Below are positions 1 to 5,169 of a stretch of DNA of 5,226 nt, piece by piece. Within the stretch, counting starts at the first letter, position 1. Every line of letters starts with the position of its first letter. The notes under the pieces were generated by a model, which was not told the DNA's origin, made no database searches, and worked only from the letters and a program-made list of their open reading frames with translations. A program made the translations under genes and the position numbers. Source of the stretch: Pontiella sp. (GTDB lineage Bacteria; Verrucomicrobiota; Kiritimatiellia; Kiritimatiellales; Pontiellaceae). Location: contig JAOZSZ010000119.1 of assembly GCA_029939385.1 (NCBI GenBank), forward strand, positions 1-5,226. The letters are read 5' to 3'.

Positions 1-55
1 AGAAGCTGTTGTGACTCTTATTCGGACGGGGGTTCGATTCCCCCCGCCTCCACCA
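1..55 (+). ncRNA. ssrA: tmRNA (ssrA), 3' end only
   Basis: This is the 3' tail of transfer-messenger RNA, which rescues stalled ribosomes and tags the unfinished peptide. The T-arm is visible: GGGGG at 28-32 pairs with CCCCC at 40-44 around the 7-nt loop TTCGATT (33-39). The 3' acceptor strand CGCCTCC (45-51) follows, then discriminator A52 and an encoded CCA at 53-55. The TTCGGAC stretch just before the T-stem and the CTCCACCA ending are typical of tmRNA and argue against an ordinary tRNA, since no anticodon arm or variable loop can be placed in the preceding bases. The mRNA-like part and the 5' acceptor strand are outside the window. The integrase gene directly downstream suggests this 3' end is also the attachment core of an integrative element. 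Confidence 0.88.
33..55 (+). other. Probable attachment core (attL side) in the ssrA 3' end
   Basis: Inference. Tyrosine recombinases of tmRNA-specific elements usually recombine within the T-loop to CCA segment, so that the gene is rebuilt at one end of the insert. Here that segment lies 84 bp before an integrase reading away from it, the classic geometry. No second copy of this segment was found on either strand of the window, so the crossover point and the length of the direct repeat cannot be fixed. Confidence 0.5.
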
Positions 56-62
56 GTTTGCA

Positions 63-97
63 TTTTCCCTAGGAAATTCCATATTTCCTAGGGAAAA
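63..97. repeat. Perfect 15-bp inverted repeat between ssrA and the integrase
   Basis: TTTTCCCTAGGAAAT at 63-77 is the exact reverse complement of ATTTCCTAGGGAAAA at 83-97, separated by TCCAT. A further GCA/TGC pairing is possible outside it (60-62 with 99-101) with one bulged base. It begins 8 bp after the tmRNA CCA. It could be the tmRNA transcription terminator, but no T-tract follows the stem on either strand, so an intrinsic terminator is not the obvious reading. A binding site for the integrase or an excisionase is the alternative. Confidence 0.7.
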
Positions 98-127
98 CTG
101 CACTTTGCTCCATATTTATGCTCCATA
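78..127. repeat. Short direct repeats upstream of the integrase
   Basis: Two overlapping 9-bp direct repeats are present. TCCATATTT occurs at 78-86 and 109-117, and TGCTCCATA occurs at 106-114 and 119-127, 13 bp apart. Together they fill much of the gap between the inverted repeat and the integrase ribosome binding site. Short iterated sites beside an att core often serve as arm-type integrase or excisionase sites, but repeats this short could be chance in AT-rich DNA. Confidence 0.4.
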
Positions 128-139
128 AAAGGAGTAGAT

Positions 140-1819
140 ATGGTAATCACTTTCGCTGTGAAAAATCTAAAAGAGCGCAATGGTATTTTTGAATTCAGGA
201 TGGTTGTCCCTAAAAACTGTCAGGAGTCTGTCGGGAAAAGTGAAATCACCCAATCGCTAAAAACCAAAGAACCCGCTGAGGCGGCTCGGTTGGCGAAGGG
301 CTTAACTGATGACTGGAAAAAGAAATTCGAGGAGATTCGAAAGCCATCCTCATCCCCCATCTTAGCGATCCAAAGCAAGACCAATGAAACCGTAGATGAT
401 TTCAGAAAAACGCTGTTCGACTACATGAACCAGAATCTTCCCGCCCTTCTCGACAAACAATCCAAAACAGAGCTGTATGAATTATCGCTATTGTATCAAC
501 AATGGATGATGGCCGTAACCGAAGATGAACCTGGAACGATGGATTTATCGAAGGAACTCGGAATAAGACTACCCTTATCAAAAAAATACTCCCCGGGAAT
601 GACTCGCAAACTAAATAAGGCAATTGTGGAAGCACTGGGCTATATCCGTTCCGCCATCGATGATGAATACGGGAAGAAGATTTCTCAGAAAATAGATGAA
701 GACCTTCTAGATTCTGATGCTCATCGAATTGCACCAAAAGAAATTCCTACTCAACCCTCTTTAGATGAAACCAATATTTTCAAAGTCATGAATCTAATGC
801 TTGATGCAAAAAATATGGGCAAAACATACAAAGGGGTGATCGAATCCGAAGTCAAATGCCTTCAGGAGTGGCTCGGGGGCAAATCCGATATAACCGCCAT
901 CACCAAGACGGACCTAGTCGATTATGCAAGAAACTGCCTGCCGTATCTCCCCAAGAACATGAACAAGATCGCCCTCTACAAGGGGAAGTCACTGGTGGCG
1001 TGCGTAGACATGGTCAAGGGGAACGTAACCAAGTTCGTCCCTATATCGCACCAAACATGCAAGAATCGTTTTGCGAAAGCACAAACGGTGTTCAGCTATG
1101 CAAAAGATCATCTCGGCATAATAACGATCAATCCAGCAAAAGGAATCACAATTCCAGAGGTACGAATCAAAGTTGTGCGGGAGCGTGGCTACACCGATGA
1201 CGAGCTGTCCGAAATGTGGAAGGCCTTAGAAATAGTGTACAAAACCGTGAATAAACGTCCCGAGCGGTATTGGATACCAATTATAGGCCTCTACCATGGA
1301 TTTCGACTTAATGAAATATGTAGCTTGAGGTTAAAGGACATTTATCAACATGCCGATGGAACATTTGTGATCGATGTAAATGGGGATGGTGAAAAAAGAA
1401 GCGTGAAGAATAAAAGTTCCGTAAGGATTGTACCTGTCCATCCGTATTTACTTGAATCCCTTTGCTTTAATGAATATCTCGATAATCAAAAAGTCATTGC
1501 TTCAGCAGATGCCCTACTCTTCCCTAACCTGACCTACACCGATGGCCAAGGCTATGCCAAGAATACGTCCGTTTGGTTCAATAAATGGAAAAAGACATGG
1601 CTTCCAGTCGAATCGCACTACAAAAACTTCCATAGCTTGCGCCATACCTTCATCCAGCAGGCTCAGAACCAAGCCAAGATGACGGATCGTTGCAATCAGG
1701 AAATTACCGGTCATAGCGTTGCTGGGGTATCCGATATTCACATGATTTATAGTGGACGATTAAAACCCAAGGCCGTTCTCAAAGAGCTAAAGGAGCTCAA
1801 ATACGGATGGGAAGAGTAA
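140..1819 (+). CDS. Tyrosine recombinase / phage-type integrase (tmRNA-associated)
   Basis: A site-specific recombinase of the lambda-integrase class, cutting and rejoining DNA through a covalent phosphotyrosine. The C-terminal catalytic domain (about 345-555) has the expected residues: R389 in GFRLNEIC, beta-hairpin K423 or K425, H498 and R501 in FHSLRHTF, H525 in ITGHS and nucleophile Y537 in MIYSGR. The first arginine motif reads HGFRLNE rather than the common TGxRxxE. Residues about 8-68 resemble the N-terminal DUF6538-type module of some long integrases. About 213-330 is the likely core-binding SAM-like domain, including a segment (NRFAKAQTVFSYAKDHLGI) typical of that fold. At 559 residues it is longer than the usual 350-450. 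The ATG at 140 has GGAG at 131-134, 5 nt upstream. It is intact and lies immediately downstream of ssrA, so it probably targets that gene. Its 3' end faces the Fic gene, with 131 bp between the stops. Confidence 0.93.
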   Translation: MVITFAVKNLKERNGIFEFRMVVPKNCQESVGKSEITQSLKTKEPAEAARLAKGLTDDWKKKFEEIRKPSSSPILAIQSKTNETVDDFRKTLFDYMNQNLPALLDKQSKTELYELSLLYQQWMMAVTEDEPGTMDLSKELGIRLPLSKKYSPGMTRKLNKAIVEALGYIRSAIDDEYGKKISQKIDEDLLDSDAHRIAPKEIPTQPSLDETNIFKVMNLMLDAKNMGKTYKGVIESEVKCLQEWLGGKSDITAITKTDLVDYARNCLPYLPKNMNKIALYKGKSLVACVDMVKGNVTKFVPISHQTCKNRFAKAQTVFSYAKDHLGIITINPAKGITIPEVRIKVVRERGYTDDELSEMWKALEIVYKTVNKRPERYWIPIIGLYHGFRLNEICSLRLKDIYQHADGTFVIDVNGDGEKRSVKNKSSVRIVPVHPYLLESLCFNEYLDNQKVIASADALLFPNLTYTDGQGYAKNTSVWFNKWKKTWLPVESHYKNFHSLRHTFIQQAQNQAKMTDRCNQEITGHSVAGVSDIHMIYSGRLKPKAVLKELKELKYGWEE

Positions 1820-1950
1820 CTGTTCCATCCAAGCATCACGACCCAAAGGCTAAAAAAAGGAGATCCGTCAGTCGACAGGACGCCCGATCAACTCGTTCAT
1901 ATTCTGGATTAATATCTGAGGGGTCGCCTATCTCTGCCCTTGCGAGGCGA

Positions 1951-3054
1951 TCAGAAATTAATCTGATAGCGAGTGCTACGCCCACCTCCTACCGGAGAGA
2001 ACACATTCTGTGCAACAAGACCCTGAAGATCACGAGTTGCTGTGGCCTTGCTTGTTTTGGCGATGGTCATATATTTGTTTGCGCTCATGCCACCAAGGAA
2101 TCCATCGGAACCCTCCTTCAGCATACGGCGCAACACCTTCAACTGTCGTTCATTGAGTAGATCGTGAACCCGATCAAACAGCTTTGCCTTCTTTAGTGTA
2201 AACTCAACTTTGCTTTCTGCCTGTTCCTGAGCACTCAACAACATTTTGGAAAACCATAGGATCCAATCCGTAATATCGTTGGATCGCTGCGCCTGTTTGA
2301 GTGCGACATAATACCCAGCCCGATCCATCTCGATGGCTTGTGACAGACTGAGCAAGACAGGACGACCGATTCCTTGTGATAACGCCTTTTCAGAAAGTGC
2401 TCGTCCCATTCTTCCGTTTCCATCTTCGAATGGATGGATCGATTCGAAATATAGATGCGCAATGGCAGCCCGCACGGGTGCCATCCTGATTTCATCTTCC
2501 CCATCGGGTGCTGTATTGTTAAACCATTGAATGAAGCGTTTCATTTCGCTGGGGACTTGTTTCGATGTCGGAGCTTCGAAGTGTACTCGTTCGTCCCCAA
2601 TACTTCCCGAAACAATCAGCATGGGTTCGGGATGCGTTCTCCAAGCGCCCGATTTAACCCTCAGCGACCCCTTCATCAGCATATCGTGCCATTCGAACAG
2701 TATTTTTCTGCTCAGCGGCTTGGCATAGTCGTCCCGCACACTAACCATAAGTTCCGCAATTCCCTCCGCACGCGGGTCTCCAATTGACTTCAGCTCCGGA
2801 TTGAGCCCAAGATTATTTTTTATGGAAGACATCACATCCGGACGGCTGAGCATTTCGCCTTCGATTTCAGAACTCTTCATCGCCTCGGAAACCATCAAAT
2901 CAATGATGGTTTCCATTTGCAGGGTATCCGGAAGAGCCGCCAGCAAGCCGTCAAGCCGTCCATTTTTTTCAGTAAGCATGAAGAACAGATCCTGGGCTTC
3001 GCTCAGTTGGTAGGAGAATTTTGTCCAATCTTTTTGCTGCCAGTTATATTTCAT
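1951..3054 (-). CDS. Fic-domain adenylyltransferase with DUF4172-like N-terminus and C-terminal winged helix
   Basis: Fic enzymes transfer AMP (sometimes another nucleotide moiety) from ATP to a hydroxyl side chain of a target protein. With the start used here (367 residues) the canonical motif HPFEDGNGRMGR is at 207-218, with catalytic H207. The N-terminus (KYNWQQKDWTKF onward) looks like DUF4172. It carries the inhibitory-helix signature (S/T)xxxE(G/N) as SSEIEG at 61-66, with E65 expected to block productive ATP binding, as in Fic proteins that carry their inhibitory helix N-terminally. The flap next to the active site is about 148-162. Residues about 300-367 look like a winged helix-turn-helix ending in a GGGRSTRY wing, so the protein probably binds DNA. 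The frame stays open upstream to an ATG at 3180 with AGGA 5 nt before it. I prefer 3054 because the DUF4172-like sequence begins there and because a promoter and palindromes occupy the 42-codon extension. No Shine-Dalgarno precedes 3054, consistent with a leaderless mRNA. Cellular target unknown. Confidence 0.92.
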   Translation of the reverse strand: MKYNWQQKDWTKFSYQLSEAQDLFFMLTEKNGRLDGLLAALPDTLQMETIIDLMVSEAMKSSEIEGEMLSRPDVMSSIKNNLGLNPELKSIGDPRAEGIAELMVSVRDDYAKPLSRKILFEWHDMLMKGSLRVKSGAWRTHPEPMLIVSGSIGDERVHFEAPTSKQVPSEMKRFIQWFNNTAPDGEDEIRMAPVRAAIAHLYFESIHPFEDGNGRMGRALSEKALSQGIGRPVLLSLSQAIEMDRAGYYVALKQAQRSNDITDWILWFSKMLLSAQEQAESKVEFTLKKAKLFDRVHDLLNERQLKVLRRMLKEGSDGFLGGMSANKYMTIAKTSKATATRDLQGLVAQNVFSPVGGGRSTRYQINF

Positions 3055-3084
3055 GAGCCGATTATAGCGCAATTTCGGCTCATG
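3052..3084. promoter_or_regulatory. Operator-like palindrome 1 overlapping the Fic promoter and start codon
   Basis: CATGAGCCGA at 3052-3061 is the exact reverse complement of TCGGCTCATG at 3075-3084, with 13 bp between. The inner half overlaps the start codon and touches the -10 box, and the outer half overlaps the -35 box. The core half-site TGAGCCGA is shared with palindrome 2. Likely an autoregulatory site bound by the winged helix of the Fic protein; that binding is inference. Confidence 0.65.
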
Positions 3085-3088
3085 TAAA
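3061..3088 (-). promoter_or_regulatory. Sigma70-type promoter of the Fic gene, predicted leaderless
   Basis: On the minus strand TTTACA (3088-3083, five of six matches to TTGACA) and a perfect TATAAT (3066-3061) are separated by 16 bp. Six bases (CGGCTC) lie between the -10 box and the ATG, so transcription should start at or very near A3054, the first base of the start codon. The absence of a Shine-Dalgarno fits. The -35 box overlaps one palindrome half-site (3075-3084), so a protein bound there would compete with RNA polymerase. Confidence 0.7.
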
Positions 3089-3097
3089 CAGCATCTA

Positions 3098-3125
3098 TGA
3101 GCCGAATAAAATCCTATTCGGCTCA
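3098..3125. promoter_or_regulatory. Operator-like palindrome 2 upstream of the Fic promoter
   Basis: TGAGCCGAATA at 3098-3108 is a perfect inverted match to TATTCGGCTCA at 3115-3125 with a 6-bp spacer. It lies 9 bp upstream of the -35 box of the Fic promoter and repeats the half-site of palindrome 1, giving four half-sites in 74 bp. The spacing inside the two palindromes differs (6 against about 13 bp), which suggests separately bound half-sites or two binding modes. No T-tract follows, so it is unlikely to be a terminator for the lipoprotein gene upstream. Confidence 0.68.
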
Positions 3126-3219
3126 CAACAGTACGTTCCTCCCAGCTCAGAATATTTTTATAAGGATCTCCAGCCTCCATGCAATTCCTATGCAGATATG
3201 TGTAAATGAAGAGGTTCTG

Positions 3220-4017
3220 CTACTCCTTATCCGGCACGACCACCCAAGAACCTTCCTGAATTTCATCCTCCTCACCAAGACCGTTGGCGGAACGAATGAT
3301 CTCCTCAGTGACTCCATATTCCGTTACCAAATCAGCAATGGTTACTCCGACATCAATGAAAATATGTATTTGGTGGCTTTTGGTTCCATCTGGATTTTTC
3401 TCCCACGACCAACCTTCTCCGGTCCTTATTCGTATCGCACCACTCTGAATATCGACCACATAGAACTGCCCGTCTGGTGTCTTCCTCGATAGAATCAACT
3501 CCTCTCTTGGGCAGGCCGATCCACCCAACATGCGACGCACCAGCACATCCATGAATCCATCTTGATTAAAATCACCATACTCCAGCACTTCGACTTCAAG
3601 TTTGAACCAACTGTTGGATGAAGTCGTCACCACACCGTCTATGCAATCCAGCTCATACCAGAGGCACCCATCCACCAAGCGACAGGAGTCATCAACAGAA
3701 TCATACTGAGGGATAATTAAAGAGGGATCATCTACGGTGTAAACATAGTTGGTTGAGTCTTTTGGGACATAGCTCTTATTCATGAACAATCGGTCCCCTT
3801 GTTGGTGCTGAACATAGTTCCAGTTTGGATGATGTTCACGAACGTAAGCATCATAGTCAAAAAACGACCCTGCCCCGACAATCGTTGCCCCCATCTCCCA
3901 TGGAAGGTCTACGAGGGGAGCTGAAGTGAAGTCGTAGGCGGTAACGTAATCCTGCGGAGTGCGAGAGCAGGCGGTTAGGATCAGCAAAGCAACCATAGTT
4001 GTTATCAAATTCTTCAT
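3220..4017 (-). CDS. Lipoprotein with DxNxDG calcium-type loop and C-terminal LysM domain
   Basis: A 265-residue predicted lipoprotein. The N-terminus has a short signal peptide (MKNLITTMVALLILTAC) with lipobox LTAC and lipidated C17. Residues 149-157 (DFNQDGFMD) fit a DxNxDGxxD calcium-binding loop as found in FG-GAP/VCBS-like or dockerin-like repeats. Only one copy is obvious. Residues about 217-262 resemble a LysM domain (VTIADLVTEYGVTEEIIRSA then a GSWVVVP ending), a fold that binds N-acetylglucosamine-containing polymers such as peptidoglycan. Cysteines at 112, 118, 125 and 169 could form disulfides outside the cytoplasm. Probable role: an envelope protein anchored to a membrane by lipid and to the cell wall by LysM. 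The middle domain is not recognised. Start 4017 is preferred over an in-frame ATG at 4089: it starts the signal peptide, has AGGA 7 nt upstream, and the longer version would cross a terminator. Confidence 0.8.
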   Translation of the reverse strand: MKNLITTMVALLILTACSRTPQDYVTAYDFTSAPLVDLPWEMGATIVGAGSFFDYDAYVREHHPNWNYVQHQQGDRLFMNKSYVPKDSTNYVYTVDDPSLIIPQYDSVDDSCRLVDGCLWYELDCIDGVVTTSSNSWFKLEVEVLEYGDFNQDGFMDVLVRRMLGGSACPREELILSRKTPDGQFYVVDIQSGAIRIRTGEGWSWEKNPDGTKSHQIHIFIDVGVTIADLVTEYGVTEEIIRSANGLGEEDEIQEGSWVVVPDKE

Positions 4018-4042
4018 GTTTGCATCCTGCCTTCTGAGGGCT

Positions 4043-4067
4043 AAAAAAAGAAGGCTCGAAAGCCTTC
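4043..4067 (-). terminator. Intrinsic terminator after the HU-family gene
   Basis: Read on the minus strand, GAAGGCT (4067-4061), loop TTCG, AGCCTTC (4056-4050) form a perfect 7-bp stem closed by a UUCG-type tetraloop, followed by seven T (4049-4043). It lies 40 bp past the HU stop codon and 25 bp before the LysM lipoprotein start, so the two genes are probably transcribed separately or linked only by readthrough. Confidence 0.88.
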
Positions 4068-4106
4068 CCTTCTCACTACCTGCAATCAACAGGCATATGT
4101 GTGATT

Positions 4107-4403
4107 CTATTTCTTTGGGGGCACCACCGCATCCGTAGCCGCTTTAGCCACACGGAATTTAAGAACGGTCTTCGCCGCAATCTTGATCGACTCACCGGTG
4201 GCGGGGTTATGCCCTTTACGGGCTTTACGCCGCTGCTTGATCAACTTGCCCAATCCGGGAATCGTGATTCCATCCTTGGATTTGGCACCCTTATAGACCT
4301 GTGTAACTAGAGATTCCAAAGCGGCCTTAGCCTGTACCTTGGTGATATCTGCATCGACTGCGATCTTAGCGATAATGTCAGCCTTCGTAACTGGTTTTGC
4401 CAT
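4107..4403 (-). CDS. HU-family DNA-binding protein
   Basis: A 98-residue basic protein of the HU/IHF family, which bends and compacts DNA as a dimer and helps recombination, replication and transcription complexes form. The N-terminal helical part is KADIIAKIAVDADITKVQAKAALESL. The beta-arm region carries the family signature around KGHNPATGESIKI (residues about 64-76), and the C-terminus ends in a lysine tail (VVPPKK). The ATG at 4403 has AAGGAG (4416-4411) 7 nt upstream, a strong ribosome binding site. The gene is followed by a clear intrinsic terminator, so it is probably monocistronic. Sequence alone does not tell HU from IHF. It could be a chromosomal gene or an element-borne architectural protein that assists the integrase. 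The length is slightly above the usual 90 residues because of the tail. Confidence 0.93.
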   Translation of the reverse strand: MAKPVTKADIIAKIAVDADITKVQAKAALESLVTQVYKGAKSKDGITIPGLGKLIKQRRKARKGHNPATGESIKIAAKTVLKFRVAKAATDAVVPPKK

Positions 4404-4475
4404 TCTTGTACTCCTTCGTATTTCTATTTAGACTACCCCTCTAGCGTCTACTGGAGCGGGTTTCATTCAATACTA

Positions 4476-4505
4476 AGCATAACCGATGGCGTGGATACTC
4501 CACAA
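4476..4505 (-). promoter_or_regulatory. Weak candidate promoter of the HU-family gene
   Basis: On the minus strand TTGTGG (4505-4500) and TATGCT (4481-4476) are spaced by 18 bp. Both match the sigma70 consensus only partly (the -10 in four of six). The -35 overlaps the palindrome at 4491-4503. The leader to the ATG would be about 65 nt. Confidence 0.25.
4491..4503. repeat. Palindrome GTGGA-N3-TCCAC, copy A
   Basis: GTGGA, spacer TAC, TCCAC. It lies 87 bp upstream of the HU-family start codon. The same palindrome occurs at 4623-4635 and I found no third copy in the window. Probably a transcription factor site, by inference from the paired occurrence beside two divergent genes. Confidence 0.45.
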
Positions 4506-4526
4506 GACAGAAACCTCTACGGGATC

Positions 4527-4551
4527 AAAAAAGGAGGCCTCATAAGCCTCC
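4527..4551 (-). terminator. Intrinsic terminator in the HU/lipoprotein intergenic region
   Basis: Read on the minus strand, GGAGGC (4551-4546) and GCCTCC (4538-4533) form a 6-bp GC-rich stem with a 7-nt loop, followed by six T (4532-4527). No full gene lies upstream of it on the minus strand, only a three-codon ORF. On the plus strand the stem is followed by CTTTATT, a poor T-tract, so termination there would be weak. Confidence 0.75.
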
Positions 4552-4553
4552 CT

Positions 4554-4565
4554 TTATTCTCTCAT
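4554..4565 (-). other. Three-codon ORF with ribosome binding site, directly before a terminator
   Basis: On the minus strand ATG AGA GAA TAA (4565-4554) is preceded by GGAGA ending 7 nt upstream and is followed 2 bases later by the terminator stem at 4551. The arrangement looks like the start and end of a gene without its body. It may be a deletion relic, a tiny leader peptide with an attenuator, or chance. No function can be assigned. Confidence 0.3.
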
Positions 4566-4610
4566 TTTAGTTTCTCCGTTTAATAGTTTTTATTACCCGT
4601 TAAATATACT

Positions 4611-4616
4611 TATAGT
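4611..4616 (+). promoter_or_regulatory. Candidate -10 box for the small lipoprotein gene
   Basis: TATAGT matches TATAAT in five of six positions, but no good -35 box is seen at the usual distance. If used, transcription would start inside the palindrome at 4622-4636, leaving an untranslated leader of about 80 nt. Confidence 0.25.
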
Positions 4617-4621
4617 TCATA

Positions 4622-4636
4622 TGTGGATTGTCCACA
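4622..4636. repeat. Palindrome TGTGGA-N3-TCCACA, copy B
   Basis: TGTGGA, spacer TTG, TCCACA, a 6-bp arm version of the palindrome at 4491-4503. It lies 69 bp upstream of the small lipoprotein start and just after a candidate -10 box, a repressor-like position. TTGTCCACA differs from the DnaA box TTATCCACA by one base, but nothing else here suggests an origin. Confidence 0.5.
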
Positions 4637-4705
4637 GAAGCATTGGAGTTAGGATTGCTTGGAATTATTTCGAGCAGACCGCTCCGGTAACACAAAAGGA
4701 TAACG

Positions 4706-5104
4706 ATGCAAAAATTCTTACTAGTGGGCTCAATCTCATGCCTCCTGCTAACGGCAGGATGCGTATCAAAATCATCAAGTATCCCCAATGTAGGCACCCC
4801 GGATATTCCGTTCTCAACTACAGCAACCGTTGATGTTCTCGGTCCAGCCCAAGGCATCTCAAGTGGAGGAGTTCTATTTGGCTTCATCCCGATTGGATGT
4901 GAAAATAAATCCGGTTCCTCAGGAGGCTACATCACAGACCCTATAACCAAAGCAGCGATTTATAATGCTATTGAATCTGTTCCCGGAGCAGATGCTTTGA
5001 TTTCACCACGCTATAAATCAGACACCATAAGCTACATCATTTACAAGAAGAGGACCGTAGCCGTTAAGGGCAAAGCAATTCGGTACAATACGAATGTTAA
5101 ATAG
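4706..5104 (+). CDS. Small lipoprotein, TRL/DUF6567-like
   Basis: A 132-residue predicted lipoprotein. The signal peptide (MQKFLLVGSISCLLLTAGC) has lipobox TAGC with lipidated C19. The mature part has a glycine-rich stretch with VLGPAQGISSGGVLFGFIPIG (about 44-64), then AIYNAIESVPGADALISPRYK (84-104) and a lysine-rich beta-like C-terminus (YKKRTVAVKGKAIRY). This pattern, a glycine-rich turn then A-x-x-A-GADALI-P, resembles small envelope lipoproteins of the TRL or DUF6567 kind, whose function I do not know. The family assignment is from memory of the pattern only. The ATG at 4706 has AAAGGA at 4695-4700, 5 nt upstream. The gene stands alone and ends 28 bp before a strong terminator. Confidence 0.8.
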   Translation: MQKFLLVGSISCLLLTAGCVSKSSSIPNVGTPDIPFSTTATVDVLGPAQGISSGGVLFGFIPIGCENKSGSSGGYITDPITKAAIYNAIESVPGADALISPRYKSDTISYIIYKKRTVAVKGKAIRYNTNVK

Positions 5105-5132
5105 ACATTTAGTCCGATAATTTTCAAACAAA

Positions 5133-5169
5133 AGAGAGCAGGTTATGATTGCCTGCTCTCTCTTTTTTT
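5133..5169. terminator. Bidirectional intrinsic terminator between convergent genes
   Basis: AGAGAGCAGG (5133-5142) and CCTGCTCTCT (5152-5161) form a perfect 10-bp stem with a 9-nt loop. On the plus strand it is followed by C and seven T (5163-5169) and serves the small lipoprotein gene. On the minus strand the stem is followed by TTTGTTT and can serve the convergent gene, whose stop codon overlaps the T-tract. Confidence 0.9.

Noticed and set aside
402..737. Open frame on the minus strand inside the integrase
   Set aside because: Lies wholly within the integrase coding region, gives no recognisable domain and has no convincing ribosome binding site.
856..1200. Open frame on the plus strand inside the integrase
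   Set aside because: Out-of-frame shadow of the core-binding region; composition is not protein-like.
1924..1950. Inverted repeat TCGCCT/AGGCGA next to the Fic stop, as a terminator
   Set aside because: Six-bp stem with a 15-nt loop and no T-tract on the minus strand; too weak to call.
1950..1967. Palindrome ATCAGA-AATTAA-TCTGAT at the end of the Fic gene
   Set aside because: It encodes the last Fic codons and is not repeated elsewhere; a chance palindrome is adequate.
1807..2160. Open frame overlapping the end of the integrase and antisense to the Fic gene
   Set aside because: Two thirds of it is the antisense of the winged-helix part of the Fic gene and no family is recognised.
4628..4636. 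TTGTCCACA as a DnaA box
   Set aside because: One mismatch, no cluster of boxes, no AT-rich unwinding region and no replication gene; better explained as half of a palindrome.
4600..4887. Open frame on the minus strand across the small lipoprotein start
   Set aside because: Antisense to a gene with a signal peptide and ribosome binding site; the protein has no recognisable feature.
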